A stretch of 6,813 nucleotides of DNA from positions 1-6,813 of the forward strand of contig DMAT01000337.1 of assembly GCA_003451635.1 (NCBI GenBank), in the 5' to 3' direction. Positions within the stretch are counted from its first letter, which is position 1. Each line of letters starts with the position of its first letter. The position numbers and the translations under genes were made by a program. This document shows positions 1 to 4,875 of this stretch, piece by piece. The notes under the pieces are model-generated. The model did not search any database, was not told the DNA's origin, and saw only the letters and a program-made list of their open reading frames with translations. The DNA comes from Syntrophus sp. (in: bacteria). Lineage in GTDB: Bacteria; Desulfobacterota; Syntrophia; Syntrophales; UBA8958.

Positions 1-248
1 AGGACCGAGGCAATCTCCAGAGTCAGGTCGCGGTTCCAGAGGTACATCGAAAACCCGACATGGTCCGGATCCGATGCGAGGATTCGATCCGCGCACTCGC
101 TCGCCGTTTGATTCATAAAGAGATTCAGGATGCGAGTATGGATCTCTTCCCCGAAAATCCTCCGAAGCGCTGCCGCGAGCATGGCGGGGCCCAGGGGCAT
201 GGCCCGGGATGATGGTTTGATGTGGATTGCCGCCAGGACCAGCTTCAT
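1..248 (-). CDS. B12-binding radical SAM protein (DUF4080-type), N-terminal part, cut by window edge
   Basis: Reading the minus strand from an ATG at 246-248 gives an open frame of 82 codons running off the left edge. It begins MKLVLAAIHIKPSSRAMPLG and later contains DHVGFSMYLWNRD. The opening beta-strand followed by a conserved 'P..vGFS.YlWN' segment is typical of the N-terminal cobalamin-binding Rossmann domain of B12-dependent radical SAM proteins, especially the DUF4080 group. The CxxxCxxC radical SAM motif would lie outside the window, so the catalytic half is not seen. AAGAAGGCGG just upstream of the ATG can serve as a ribosome binding site, and a sigma-70-like promoter lies 40-70 bases upstream (288-316). 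The gene is divergent from the M50 gene at 501. Substrate unknown; such enzymes often do methylations or rearrangements in secondary or cofactor metabolism. The family call is from recognition of the N-terminus only. Confidence 0.72.
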   Translation of the reverse strand, partial: MKLVLAAIHIKPSSRAMPLGPAMLAAALRRIFGEEIHTRILNLFMNQTASECADRILASDPDHVGFSMYLWNRDLTLEIASV

Positions 249-287
249 CGTTCCGCCTTCTTGGGGTAATTCTAATAATTATGCACA

Positions 288-316
288 GGTATATCGAAAA
301 TATTGGCTGAGGTCAA
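288..316 (-). promoter_or_regulatory. Candidate sigma-70 promoter for the radical SAM gene
   Basis: On the minus strand TTGACC (311-316) is followed after exactly 17 bases by TATACC (288-293). These match the -35 consensus at 5 of 6 and the -10 consensus at 4 of 6 positions. The start codon at 246-248 lies about 40 bases downstream of the -10 box, leaving a short leader. The -35 box abuts the T-tract of the terminator-like hairpin at 321-355, so transcription arriving on the minus strand would be stopped just before this promoter. Confidence 0.5.
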
Positions 317-320
317 AAAG

Positions 321-355
321 AAAAAGCCCCCGAATCCGATGACGGCGGGGATTTT
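321..355 (-). terminator. Terminator-like hairpin, strongest on the minus strand
   Basis: CCCCCG (327-332) pairs with CGG plus GGG (343-345 and 347-349) with one bulged C and a 10-base loop. A-runs on the left (321-325) and TTTT on the right (352-355) can lengthen the stem. Read on the minus strand the stem is followed by CTTTTTCTTTTT, a good Rho-independent tail. Read on the plus strand it is followed only by ATTTTGTTAT, a weaker tail. No minus-strand gene is visible immediately upstream of it (360-500), which makes its client unclear: a lost gene, a small RNA, or insulation of the radical SAM promoter. Confidence 0.5.
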
Positions 356-500
356 GTTATCTGAAATAACGATATACAAAATGGATCAGAGATTATATAG
401 GAGCTCCAAGGCGGGAAGCGGGAATTTGTCGTCATTCAGGCGCAGCTAATTTGCGCCGGTGCAATGAACATATTTTTTATTCGAGATTAATTTTGCCATT
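356..500. other. Intergenic leader of the M50 gene with a small GC-rich hairpin
   Basis: No convincing gene is seen between the terminator-like hairpin and the M50 start. The stretch holds a perfect 6-bp inverted repeat, GGCGCA (439-444) and TGCGCC (452-457), with a 7-base loop. It is not directly followed by T residues, so it is not a standard terminator; an RNA leader hairpin or DNA operator is possible. A minus-strand TATAAT occurs at 392-397 without a good -35 box. Two tiny plus-strand ORFs (ATG at 381 and 464, 22 and 8 codons) lack ribosome binding sites and are not called. Confidence 0.35.
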
Positions 501-1124
501 ATGGGACTGCTCAATCTACTGATCTCCGATCCGACAACATTTGTTCTGATTGCCATACCACTACTCTACTCTATCATCCTGCACGAACTTGCGCATGGGT
601 GGGTCGCATCCAAAATGGGTGATCCAACAGCGAAAATGATGGGCAGATTGACCCTGAATCCCCTGAAGCATCTTGATCCGATCGGTACGCTGATGCTTTT
701 TCTTGTCGGTTTTGGATGGGCCAGGCCTGTTCCCGTTGATCTCGGCAACATCCGCAATTATCGGCAAGGACTGATACTGGTTTCCTCAGCGGGTATTATT
801 GCCAACATAGCGATCGCTTTTATCGCAATACTCTTGTCCCAGATATTACAACCTATGCCGTCCAGCGTCACCGCAAAAGCCCTCTATTATACTGCTCAGA
901 TCAACATTATCCTGGCCGCCTTTAACCTGATCCCCATACCGCCACTCGATGGATCGAAAATCCTCATGGGCTTTGTTTCAGAAAGAATGCAATACGCCCT
1001 GTCCAAACTTGAACCGTATGGATTTTTCATTATTATCGGCTTATTGTTCTTTGGCGCATTAGACCCGGTAATTAGAGTTTTCCGCTCTATCATAACGTTC
1101 CTTATCGGCATGATGCTGCCTTGA
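501..1124 (+). CDS. Site-2 protease / M50-family zinc metalloprotease, short form
   Basis: This 207-residue polytopic membrane protein has the M50 hallmarks. HELAH at residues 28-32 is the HExxH zinc and catalytic motif inside the first hydrophobic helix, and NLIPIPPLDG at 142-151 supplies the third zinc-ligand Asp in the NPxPPLDG-type motif. Hydrophobic segments lie near 13-33, 62-73, 91-116, 132-147 and 174-204. There is no PDZ or CBS domain, so it belongs to the small prokaryotic S2P-like group (often annotated 'site-2 protease family protein'), which cleaves substrates within the inner membrane; substrate unknown. The segment after the central helix reads AGIIAN (97-102), where relatives commonly have AGPxxN, so the usual proline is replaced. 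The ATG at 501 is kept because an in-frame stop lies at 465-467. No clear Shine-Dalgarno sequence precedes it, so translation may be weak or leader-dependent. It is probably monocistronic: 85 bases separate it from the Fic gene. Confidence 0.9.
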   Translation: MGLLNLLISDPTTFVLIAIPLLYSIILHELAHGWVASKMGDPTAKMMGRLTLNPLKHLDPIGTLMLFLVGFGWARPVPVDLGNIRNYRQGLILVSSAGIIANIAIAFIAILLSQILQPMPSSVTAKALYYTAQINIILAAFNLIPIPPLDGSKILMGFVSERMQYALSKLEPYGFFIIIGLLFFGALDPVIRVFRSIITFLIGMMLP

Positions 1125-1159
1125 AGTATACGTCTGAAAGGCCATTGCTATTCTTTGGC

Positions 1160-1190
1160 ATGATGTGATAATAACCGCTAATCGCATCAT
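1160..1190. promoter_or_regulatory. Inverted repeat just upstream of the Fic gene (possible operator)
   Basis: ATGATGTGA (1160-1168) and TCGCATCAT (1182-1190) form a 9-bp dyad with one mismatch at DNA level (a G-U pair in RNA) around a 13-base centre. It sits 19 bases before the fic ATG, directly upstream of the GAAGGGA ribosome-binding region. There is no T-tract after it, which argues against a terminator for the preceding gene. An operator, possibly bound by the Fic protein's own C-terminal winged helix, or a translational hairpin are the reasonable readings; both are inference. Confidence 0.4.
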
Positions 1191-1209
1191 AAAGTGAAGG
1201 GATTAGGCG

Positions 1210-2325
1210 ATGAAGTCAAATCAATATGTATGGCAGCAGCCTGATTGGCCCCAATTGACGTGGAACGCGGAGGCGCTCCTTTCTTCTCTGGGTGTATGCC
1301 GTCAATTGCAGGGAGGGCTTCTCCATGCCGTCGGTTCTATTGGTTTTGACTTGGAGAATCAAGTTCAAGCGGCTTTTTTTACAGAGGAAATCCTGAAAAC
1401 CTCGGCAATTGAAGGAGAATCCCTGGACGTACGCTCTGTACGTTCATCCGTTGCCCGCAAGCTGGACCTTCCTGCTGCCGGTCTTCCCGTCGATCGGCGC
1501 ATAGACGACCTGATGGCAGTACTTCTCGACGCCACCCGGAATCATACAGAACCGCTGACGCCGACGCGCCTGTGGGGATGGCAGGCATCCCTTTTCCCGA
1601 CTGGCTATTCCGGTCTTCACAAGATACAAGTTGGTTCATGGCGCAAAAGCGCGGAGGCGATGCAGGTGGTATCCGGACCGCTTGGCAAGGAAGTAATCCA
1701 CTACGAAGCGCCGCCCGCAGACAGAATAGACTCGGAAATGAACCGCTACCTTCTCTGGTGGAAAGACAGCCAAGGCGCCTTGGAGGGTATTGTCAGGGCG
1801 GCCATTGCCCATTTCTTGTTTGTAGCCATCCATCCATTTGATGATGGAAACGGCAGAATCGCCCGTGCCTTGACGGATATGGCGTTGGCGCAGGACGACG
1901 GGCAACGAATCCGCTATTACAGCTTATCGGCGCAGATCATGGCCGATCGGGACGATTATTATCGAATTCTGGAAAAAACATCAAAAGGGAACGGTAATGT
2001 CACCGAATGGTTGCTCTGGTTCCTGAATTGTTTCAAAGGGGCCGTTGAGCACTCCGCGTCGGTCCTTGACGAAGTAGCTTTGAAGGTGCGGTTTTGGCAA
2101 CAACACCTCCAAACAACGCTGACGGAGCGGCAACTCAAGGTGATTAACCGTATCCTCGATGAACCGGGCGGATTTGAAGGGAACCTGACGACCCGGAAAT
2201 ATGCCTCAATCGCAAAGGTCAGCCCGGCTACGGCATACAGGGAACTGGATCAACTGCATCAACTGGGAGTGTTGAAACGGATCGGAAAGGGAAGGTCAGT
2301 CGGTTATGAGCTTATTTATTCATAG
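1210..2325 (+). CDS. Fic family AMP-transferase, class II, with DUF4172-like N-terminus and C-terminal winged helix
   Basis: The 371-residue protein carries the Fic core motif HPFDDGNGRIAR at 208-219 (HPFxxGNGRxxR). His208 is the catalytic base, Asp/Asn/Gly residues anchor Mg-ATP, and the second Arg contacts the gamma-phosphate. TSAIEGE at 64-70 matches the [S/T]xxxE[G/N] inhibitory helix placed N-terminal to the core, making this a self-inhibited class II Fic protein with Glu68 as the predicted inhibitory residue. The first ~85 residues resemble the DUF4172 domain (opening 'W..PdWP.l.W'). Residues ~305-371 form a winged-helix DNA-binding domain with LTTRKYASIAKVSPATAYRE as its helix-turn-helix, often seen in Fic proteins and compatible with autoregulation. 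The known chemistry is AMPylation (and in some cases de-AMPylation) of protein hydroxyls; the target is unknown. GAAGGGA and AGG precede the ATG. It lies directly upstream of the restriction locus, a frequent position for such genes. All key residues are intact. Confidence 0.93.
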   Translation: MKSNQYVWQQPDWPQLTWNAEALLSSLGVCRQLQGGLLHAVGSIGFDLENQVQAAFFTEEILKTSAIEGESLDVRSVRSSVARKLDLPAAGLPVDRRIDDLMAVLLDATRNHTEPLTPTRLWGWQASLFPTGYSGLHKIQVGSWRKSAEAMQVVSGPLGKEVIHYEAPPADRIDSEMNRYLLWWKDSQGALEGIVRAAIAHFLFVAIHPFDDGNGRIARALTDMALAQDDGQRIRYYSLSAQIMADRDDYYRILEKTSKGNGNVTEWLLWFLNCFKGAVEHSASVLDEVALKVRFWQQHLQTTLTERQLKVINRILDEPGGFEGNLTTRKYASIAKVSPATAYRELDQLHQLGVLKRIGKGRSVGYELIYS

Positions 2326-2353
2326 CGGATCATTTCCCATTTAATTCATTGCA

Positions 2354-2369
2354 CTATTTTACAAAATAG
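2354..2369. promoter_or_regulatory. AT-rich dyad downstream of the Fic gene
   Basis: CTATTTT and AAAATAG are perfect inverted 7-mers separated by AC, giving a compact 16-base palindrome 29 bases after the Fic stop codon. As RNA it would have an impossibly small loop, so a DNA-protein operator is the better reading. It lies in the 151-base gap between the Fic gene and the mod stump, where the promoter of the restriction operon should be. No good paired -35/-10 boxes could be assigned beside it. Confidence 0.35.
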
Positions 2370-2430
2370 ACCCGCATCCTTAGTGCTGCATAGATGTCGG
2401 TTTTCGCTTAATAATATCGAATAGTTAAGG

Positions 2431-2449
2431 TTGATCGGGCTCCGATCAA
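2431..2449. promoter_or_regulatory. Perfect 19-base dyad (TTGATCGGGCTCCGATCAA) before the mod remnant
   Basis: TTGATCGG and CCGATCAA are perfect inverted 8-mers around a 3-base centre, ending 27 bases before the ATG of the truncated mod ORF at 2477. It lacks a following T-run, so it is not a normal terminator. Position and symmetry suit an operator controlling the restriction operon, perhaps inherited from the ancestral mod-res system, or a leader hairpin in its mRNA. Which protein would bind it is unknown. Confidence 0.45.
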
Positions 2450-2476
2450 GACTTTCAGGCAGGAGATAACTTGTTA

Positions 2477-2587
2477 ATGCCCAAACTCGACTGGGTCGGC
2501 AAAAAAAGCGGGATGGTCAATAGTTTTTTTAATAACAAACATCAGAACATCAAAATAATGTCTTCTTGGGTAATAAGCCATGATTGA
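2477..2587 (+). pseudogene. 5' remnant of a type III-like DNA adenine methyltransferase (mod) gene
   Basis: An ATG at 2477, preceded by AGGAG at 2461-2465, opens a frame starting MPKLDWVGKKSGMVN. The opening MPKLDW[I/V]GKK is the conserved start of a family of type III-like site-specific DNA-methyltransferases (usual continuation AVVNHH...VP). Homology here stops after about residue 10-15 (near base 2521). The rest of the frame, up to a TGA at 2585-2587, is unrelated AT-rich sequence rich in Asn, Ile, Ser and Phe. No methyltransferase motifs (DPPY, FxGxG) are present anywhere in the window. The ORF of 36 codons overlaps the start of the next gene (ATG at 2580) by 8 bases. This is a truncated gene whose promoter and start region survive. 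The matching 3' stump of the partner res gene lies at 4670-4849, which strengthens the call. Identification rests on a short but distinctive N-terminus recalled from the family. Confidence 0.65.
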
Positions 2588-3575
2588 AGAGTTTAAGGTT
2601 GGGGAAAAATATACGAATGATCAGATCAGATTTGCTTTAAATATTGAAAATATTGGTGGCATTCGTCCCTCTGTCGATGCAACGAAAAGTCTTAATCATC
2701 TGGTTATAATGACCACATCAGATCAATATGAAAAAAAATTATTTGAAAATCCTTATCACGATCGAATAGAAAACAATATTTTAATCTACACGGCGCAAGG
2801 TAGAAAAGGCGATCAGGAAATTAGCGGCAGGAATAAGAGGATTCTTGAACAGTATAATGCTCCAATTCCATTTTATTGCTTTTCAAATGTCGGAAAACAA
2901 ACATATTCCTTTCTTGGATTATTGGAGCTTCTTCGTCACTTTCAAGAATATCAGCTTGATAAAACGAAAACCCTGAGAAAAGTTTGGGTATTTGAATTTT
3001 ACATTCATGATGAGATACCAATTGTGCCTATCAAATATGCGAAAGATATTGTTGCATCAATATTTAAGGATTCACGAAAAATCAAAGGAATTGACAAAGA
3101 TGAAAGAGAAGTTGTTTCATACGAGACGCCGAGAGAAGTTTATGAAACAACAAATCTGAAAGCAGAAGAAATTCGATCCTGTTTGCTTAATATAAATCCA
3201 TATCGGTTTGAATATCTTGTCAAGGATGTGGTTGAAACTAATGGATTTATAAATGTAACCGTAACCTCCCCCTCACAGGATGGTGGGATTGATGTAAACG
3301 GCTATATAGCAGACTCAAATTATTTTTTCTCAAATACTCATGTTCAATTTCAGGTCAAACGGTGGCGTCACTCTGTCGGCAGCGCTGATATTAATAATTT
3401 CAGAGGGGCTCTTCACACCACAGCAAAAGGTGTTTATGTGACAACAAGCCATTTTACTAAGGCTGCTATACAAGAAGCTGAACATACTGTTAAACCATGT
3501 ATTTCTCTTATCGACGGCTTCAGATTTTCTAAGCTTATTATTGAAACTGGAATTAATTTAGGCAAATATGTCTGA
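2580..3575 (+). CDS. Probable modification-dependent (type IV) restriction endonuclease: SRA/YDG-like domain plus Mrr catalytic domain
   Basis: The 331-residue protein has two parts. Residues ~8-145 resemble an SRA/YDG-type base-flipping reader: GGIRPS at 26-31, then YHDRI at 59-63 and LIYTAQGRKGDQ..GRNK at 68-86, following the pattern 'GGi..S...y.D....l.YtG.G..GDq...gNk'. Residues ~203-325 are a classic Mrr_cat (PD-(D/E)xK) nuclease domain: PYRFEYLV at 207-214 supplies the helix glutamate, DGGIDVNG at 234-241 contains the catalytic Asp238, QVKRW at 258-262 is the QxK motif with Lys260, and FRGAL and VYVTTSHFTKAA follow as in Mrr proteins. By family knowledge such fusions cleave DNA carrying methylated or otherwise modified cytosine; the specific base is not deducible here. 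No strong ribosome binding site precedes the ATG, but the truncated mod ORF runs across it, suggesting coupled translation. The gene is visibly more AT-rich than all its neighbours, a sign of horizontal acquisition. Confidence 0.82.
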   Translation: MIEEFKVGEKYTNDQIRFALNIENIGGIRPSVDATKSLNHLVIMTTSDQYEKKLFENPYHDRIENNILIYTAQGRKGDQEISGRNKRILEQYNAPIPFYCFSNVGKQTYSFLGLLELLRHFQEYQLDKTKTLRKVWVFEFYIHDEIPIVPIKYAKDIVASIFKDSRKIKGIDKDEREVVSYETPREVYETTNLKAEEIRSCLLNINPYRFEYLVKDVVETNGFINVTVTSPSQDGGIDVNGYIADSNYFFSNTHVQFQVKRWRHSVGSADINNFRGALHTTAKGVYVTTSHFTKAAIQEAEHTVKPCISLIDGFRFSKLIIETGINLGKYV

Positions 3576-3622
3576 TCGTCTACGATTTGGGAAAGTCATA
3601 ATTTTTGTGGAGACCATTTTTT

Positions 3623-4180
3623 ATGCAATTTACGTTGAAGATTAATTCTCCAAATTCATTGCAAAGCATCATCTGCGATCTCATCGAATCAGCCTTTGAA
3701 AGGCAGCGTGAAGTGGCTGGAACTATGATAGCAGGCGCTGTTATGCAGCACCTTGTCGGAGCAAAGTTAGAGATTGCCTTACCTGGTGTGACGATTGAGC
3801 ATCACGGTTTTTCCGTGGCTGATGCACCCGGCGGTAGAAAGGGCGATTTTCTAATTGGCGATGCGGCTATTCACGTCACCACAGCTCCCACGGATGCCCT
3901 CATCAGAAAATGTTGCGACAATCTAAATGAAAATTTTCGTCCCGTGATTATAACAACCCAAAGCGGCGCTTACGGTGCGGAAGCTCTGGCGAGAAACGCA
4001 GGCATTACCAAACGGATAGACGTCCTGGCCGTAGATCAATTCATTGCTACCAATGTTCATGAATGGAGCAAGTTTGTTCTTTCCCAGCGTCCCACAACGC
4101 TGCTTCAGCTTATTGAAGTCTATAACCGCATAATTGAGCAGTGTGAGACTGATCCCAGTCTAAAAATTTCAGCGGGATAG
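3623..4180 (+). CDS. DUF4928 family restriction-associated protein, N-terminally truncated
   Basis: The 185-residue product matches the C-terminal two-thirds of DUF4928 proteins, which are usually about 300 residues. Diagnostic stretches are GTMIAGAVMQHLVGAKLEI, IEHHGFSVADAPGGRKGDFL and AIHVTTAPTDALIRKC, plus a final ETDPSLKI. The family N-terminus, recalled as an 'ALVVTRHAKEKGLPL'-like segment, is missing: an in-frame stop at 3599-3601 closes the frame just upstream. ATG 3623 is preferred because GGAGA lies at 3609-3613; a TTG at 3605 would add six residues (MWRPFF) that may be leftover family sequence. Related genes are typically found beside cytosine-5 methyltransferases and Vsr, and the protein is suspected to be the nuclease or an accessory of such systems, which is not proven here. 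The GDFLIGD...IHVTT region has the look of a PD-(D/E)xK-like core. It follows the Mrr gene after 47 bases and precedes vsr by 8. Probably non-functional, or a reduced domain. Confidence 0.75.
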   Translation: MQFTLKINSPNSLQSIICDLIESAFERQREVAGTMIAGAVMQHLVGAKLEIALPGVTIEHHGFSVADAPGGRKGDFLIGDAAIHVTTAPTDALIRKCCDNLNENFRPVIITTQSGAYGAEALARNAGITKRIDVLAVDQFIATNVHEWSKFVLSQRPTTLLQLIEVYNRIIEQCETDPSLKISAG

Positions 4181-4188
4181 CGATCATT

Positions 4189-4671
4189 TTGGATACCTTT
4201 TCACCTGAGAAGCGAAGCGAAATCATGCGCCGGGTCCGTTCGGAAAATACTCGTCCCGAGATATTGATAGGTTCACTTCTTCATCGTTTAGGGTTTCGTT
4301 TTCGCAAACATCGGAATGATCTTCCGGGAAAACCGGATTTCGTCTTTCCCAAACACAGAGCGGCGCTGTTTGTACATGGTTGTTTCTGGCACCGTCATTC
4401 TAACTGTCCTCACGCTGATACGCCTGCATCCAGACAGGAGTATTGGTTGCCAAAGTTTACGCGTACCGTCGAGCGCGATCGAAAGAACCAAGAAGAGCTG
4501 AAGGATATGGGATGGAATGTCATCCTGGCATGGGAATGTGAGCTTCGTGATCTTGAGAGATTGTTAAATCGCCTTAAGCGCTCAATCTTGCGGGAATATG
4601 ACAACACCGCCCAAATAGAATGCGCTGTGTTGATGGCAGCAGAAAAAAAGAAGGGGTTCAGGAAAGGCTGA
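4189..4671 (+). CDS. vsr: Very short patch repair (Vsr) DNA mismatch endonuclease
   Basis: This 160-residue protein is a complete Vsr enzyme, which nicks DNA 5' of the T in T:G mismatches left by deamination of 5-methylcytosine. Seen in the sequence: the N-terminal SPEKRSEIMRRVRSENTRPE signature (E24); catalytic PGKPDFVF with Asp50; VHGCFWHRHSNC (62-73), carrying His63, Cys65, Trp67, His68, His70 and Cys73 for catalysis and zinc binding; and AWECEL with Cys117 as the remaining zinc ligand. The start is a TTG at 4189, chosen because homology begins at MDTFSPEKR and no upstream in-frame ATG exists; only a weak GCGGGAT-like ribosome site precedes it. It lies 8 bases after the DUF4928 gene, as in C5-methyltransferase operons, but no cytosine methyltransferase is present in the window. 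The last ~20 residues (after ~140) are charged and poorly conserved, and its stop codon abuts the res remnant, so the tail may have been altered at the junction. Confidence 0.95.
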   Translation: MDTFSPEKRSEIMRRVRSENTRPEILIGSLLHRLGFRFRKHRNDLPGKPDFVFPKHRAALFVHGCFWHRHSNCPHADTPASRQEYWLPKFTRTVERDRKNQEELKDMGWNVILAWECELRDLERLLNRLKRSILREYDNTAQIECAVLMAAEKKKGFRKG

Positions 4672-4849
4672 CCAACCGGAAAGGGTGAAATTCTGGGTCC
4701 GCAACGTGGAGCGTAAACCAACGTCTTTTTCACTGTAAGCAGGGAGCGACCGCTTTTATCCTGATTTTCTCTGTCAGATGGAAAACGGCGCCGTCCTGGC
4801 GGTGGAATACAAGAACAGCCGCGACTGGGATTTACCTGAAAACCATGAA
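4670..4849 (+). pseudogene. 3' remnant of a type III-like restriction subunit (res): C-terminal nuclease motif with an in-frame stop
   Basis: Translation from 4670 reads DQPERVKFWVRNVERKPTSF, then SL and a TAA stop at 4736-4738, then AGSDRFYPDFLCQMENGAV (4739-4795) and LAVEYKNSRDWDLPENHE. This is the C-terminal signature of type III-like restriction Res subunits (pattern 'VkfWvRNlerrp.sFwLqtstDrFYPDF...dGr.lvVEYKg'). The PD-(D/E)xK residues are all present: Asp at 4763-4765, Glu at 4805-4807 and Lys at 4811-4813. The stop falls where relatives often have Gln, so one C-to-T change (CAA to TAA) explains it. Homology begins where vsr ends and disappears after ~4849. The ~800 or more residues expected upstream (DEAD helicase motor) are absent. 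It pairs logically with the mod stump at 2477: the two outer ends of a mod-res operon. It is not translatable into a working enzyme. No other pseudogene interpretation fits as well. Confidence 0.78.
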
Positions 4850-4875
4850 ATTCCGCTTCCTCTTGCCATCTCCTG

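Noticed and set aside
130..342. 70-residue plus-strand ORF
   Set aside because: It lies antisense to the radical SAM N-terminus, has no family resemblance, and the minus-strand frame gives a clear conserved protein start.
439..457. GC-rich hairpin as a terminator
   Set aside because: Stem of only 6 bp and the nearest T-run (from about 473) is 15 bases away; at most a leader hairpin.
464..490. Eight-codon ORF before the M50 gene as a leader peptide
   Set aside because: No ribosome binding site and no regulatory codon run; chance occurrence is likely.
1210..2325. Fic gene as the toxin of a classic Fic toxin-antitoxin pair
   Set aside because: The inhibitory helix is built into the same protein (TSAIEGE) and no small antitoxin gene lies upstream, so it is a class II self-inhibited protein rather than a two-gene TA system.
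2511..4675. Terminal inverted repeats or target-site duplication around the inserted cassette (GGTCA near 2515 and TGACC near 4669)
   Set aside because: Only five bases match, and no transposase or integrase is present; this is expected by chance. Recombination rather than transposition is the simpler view.
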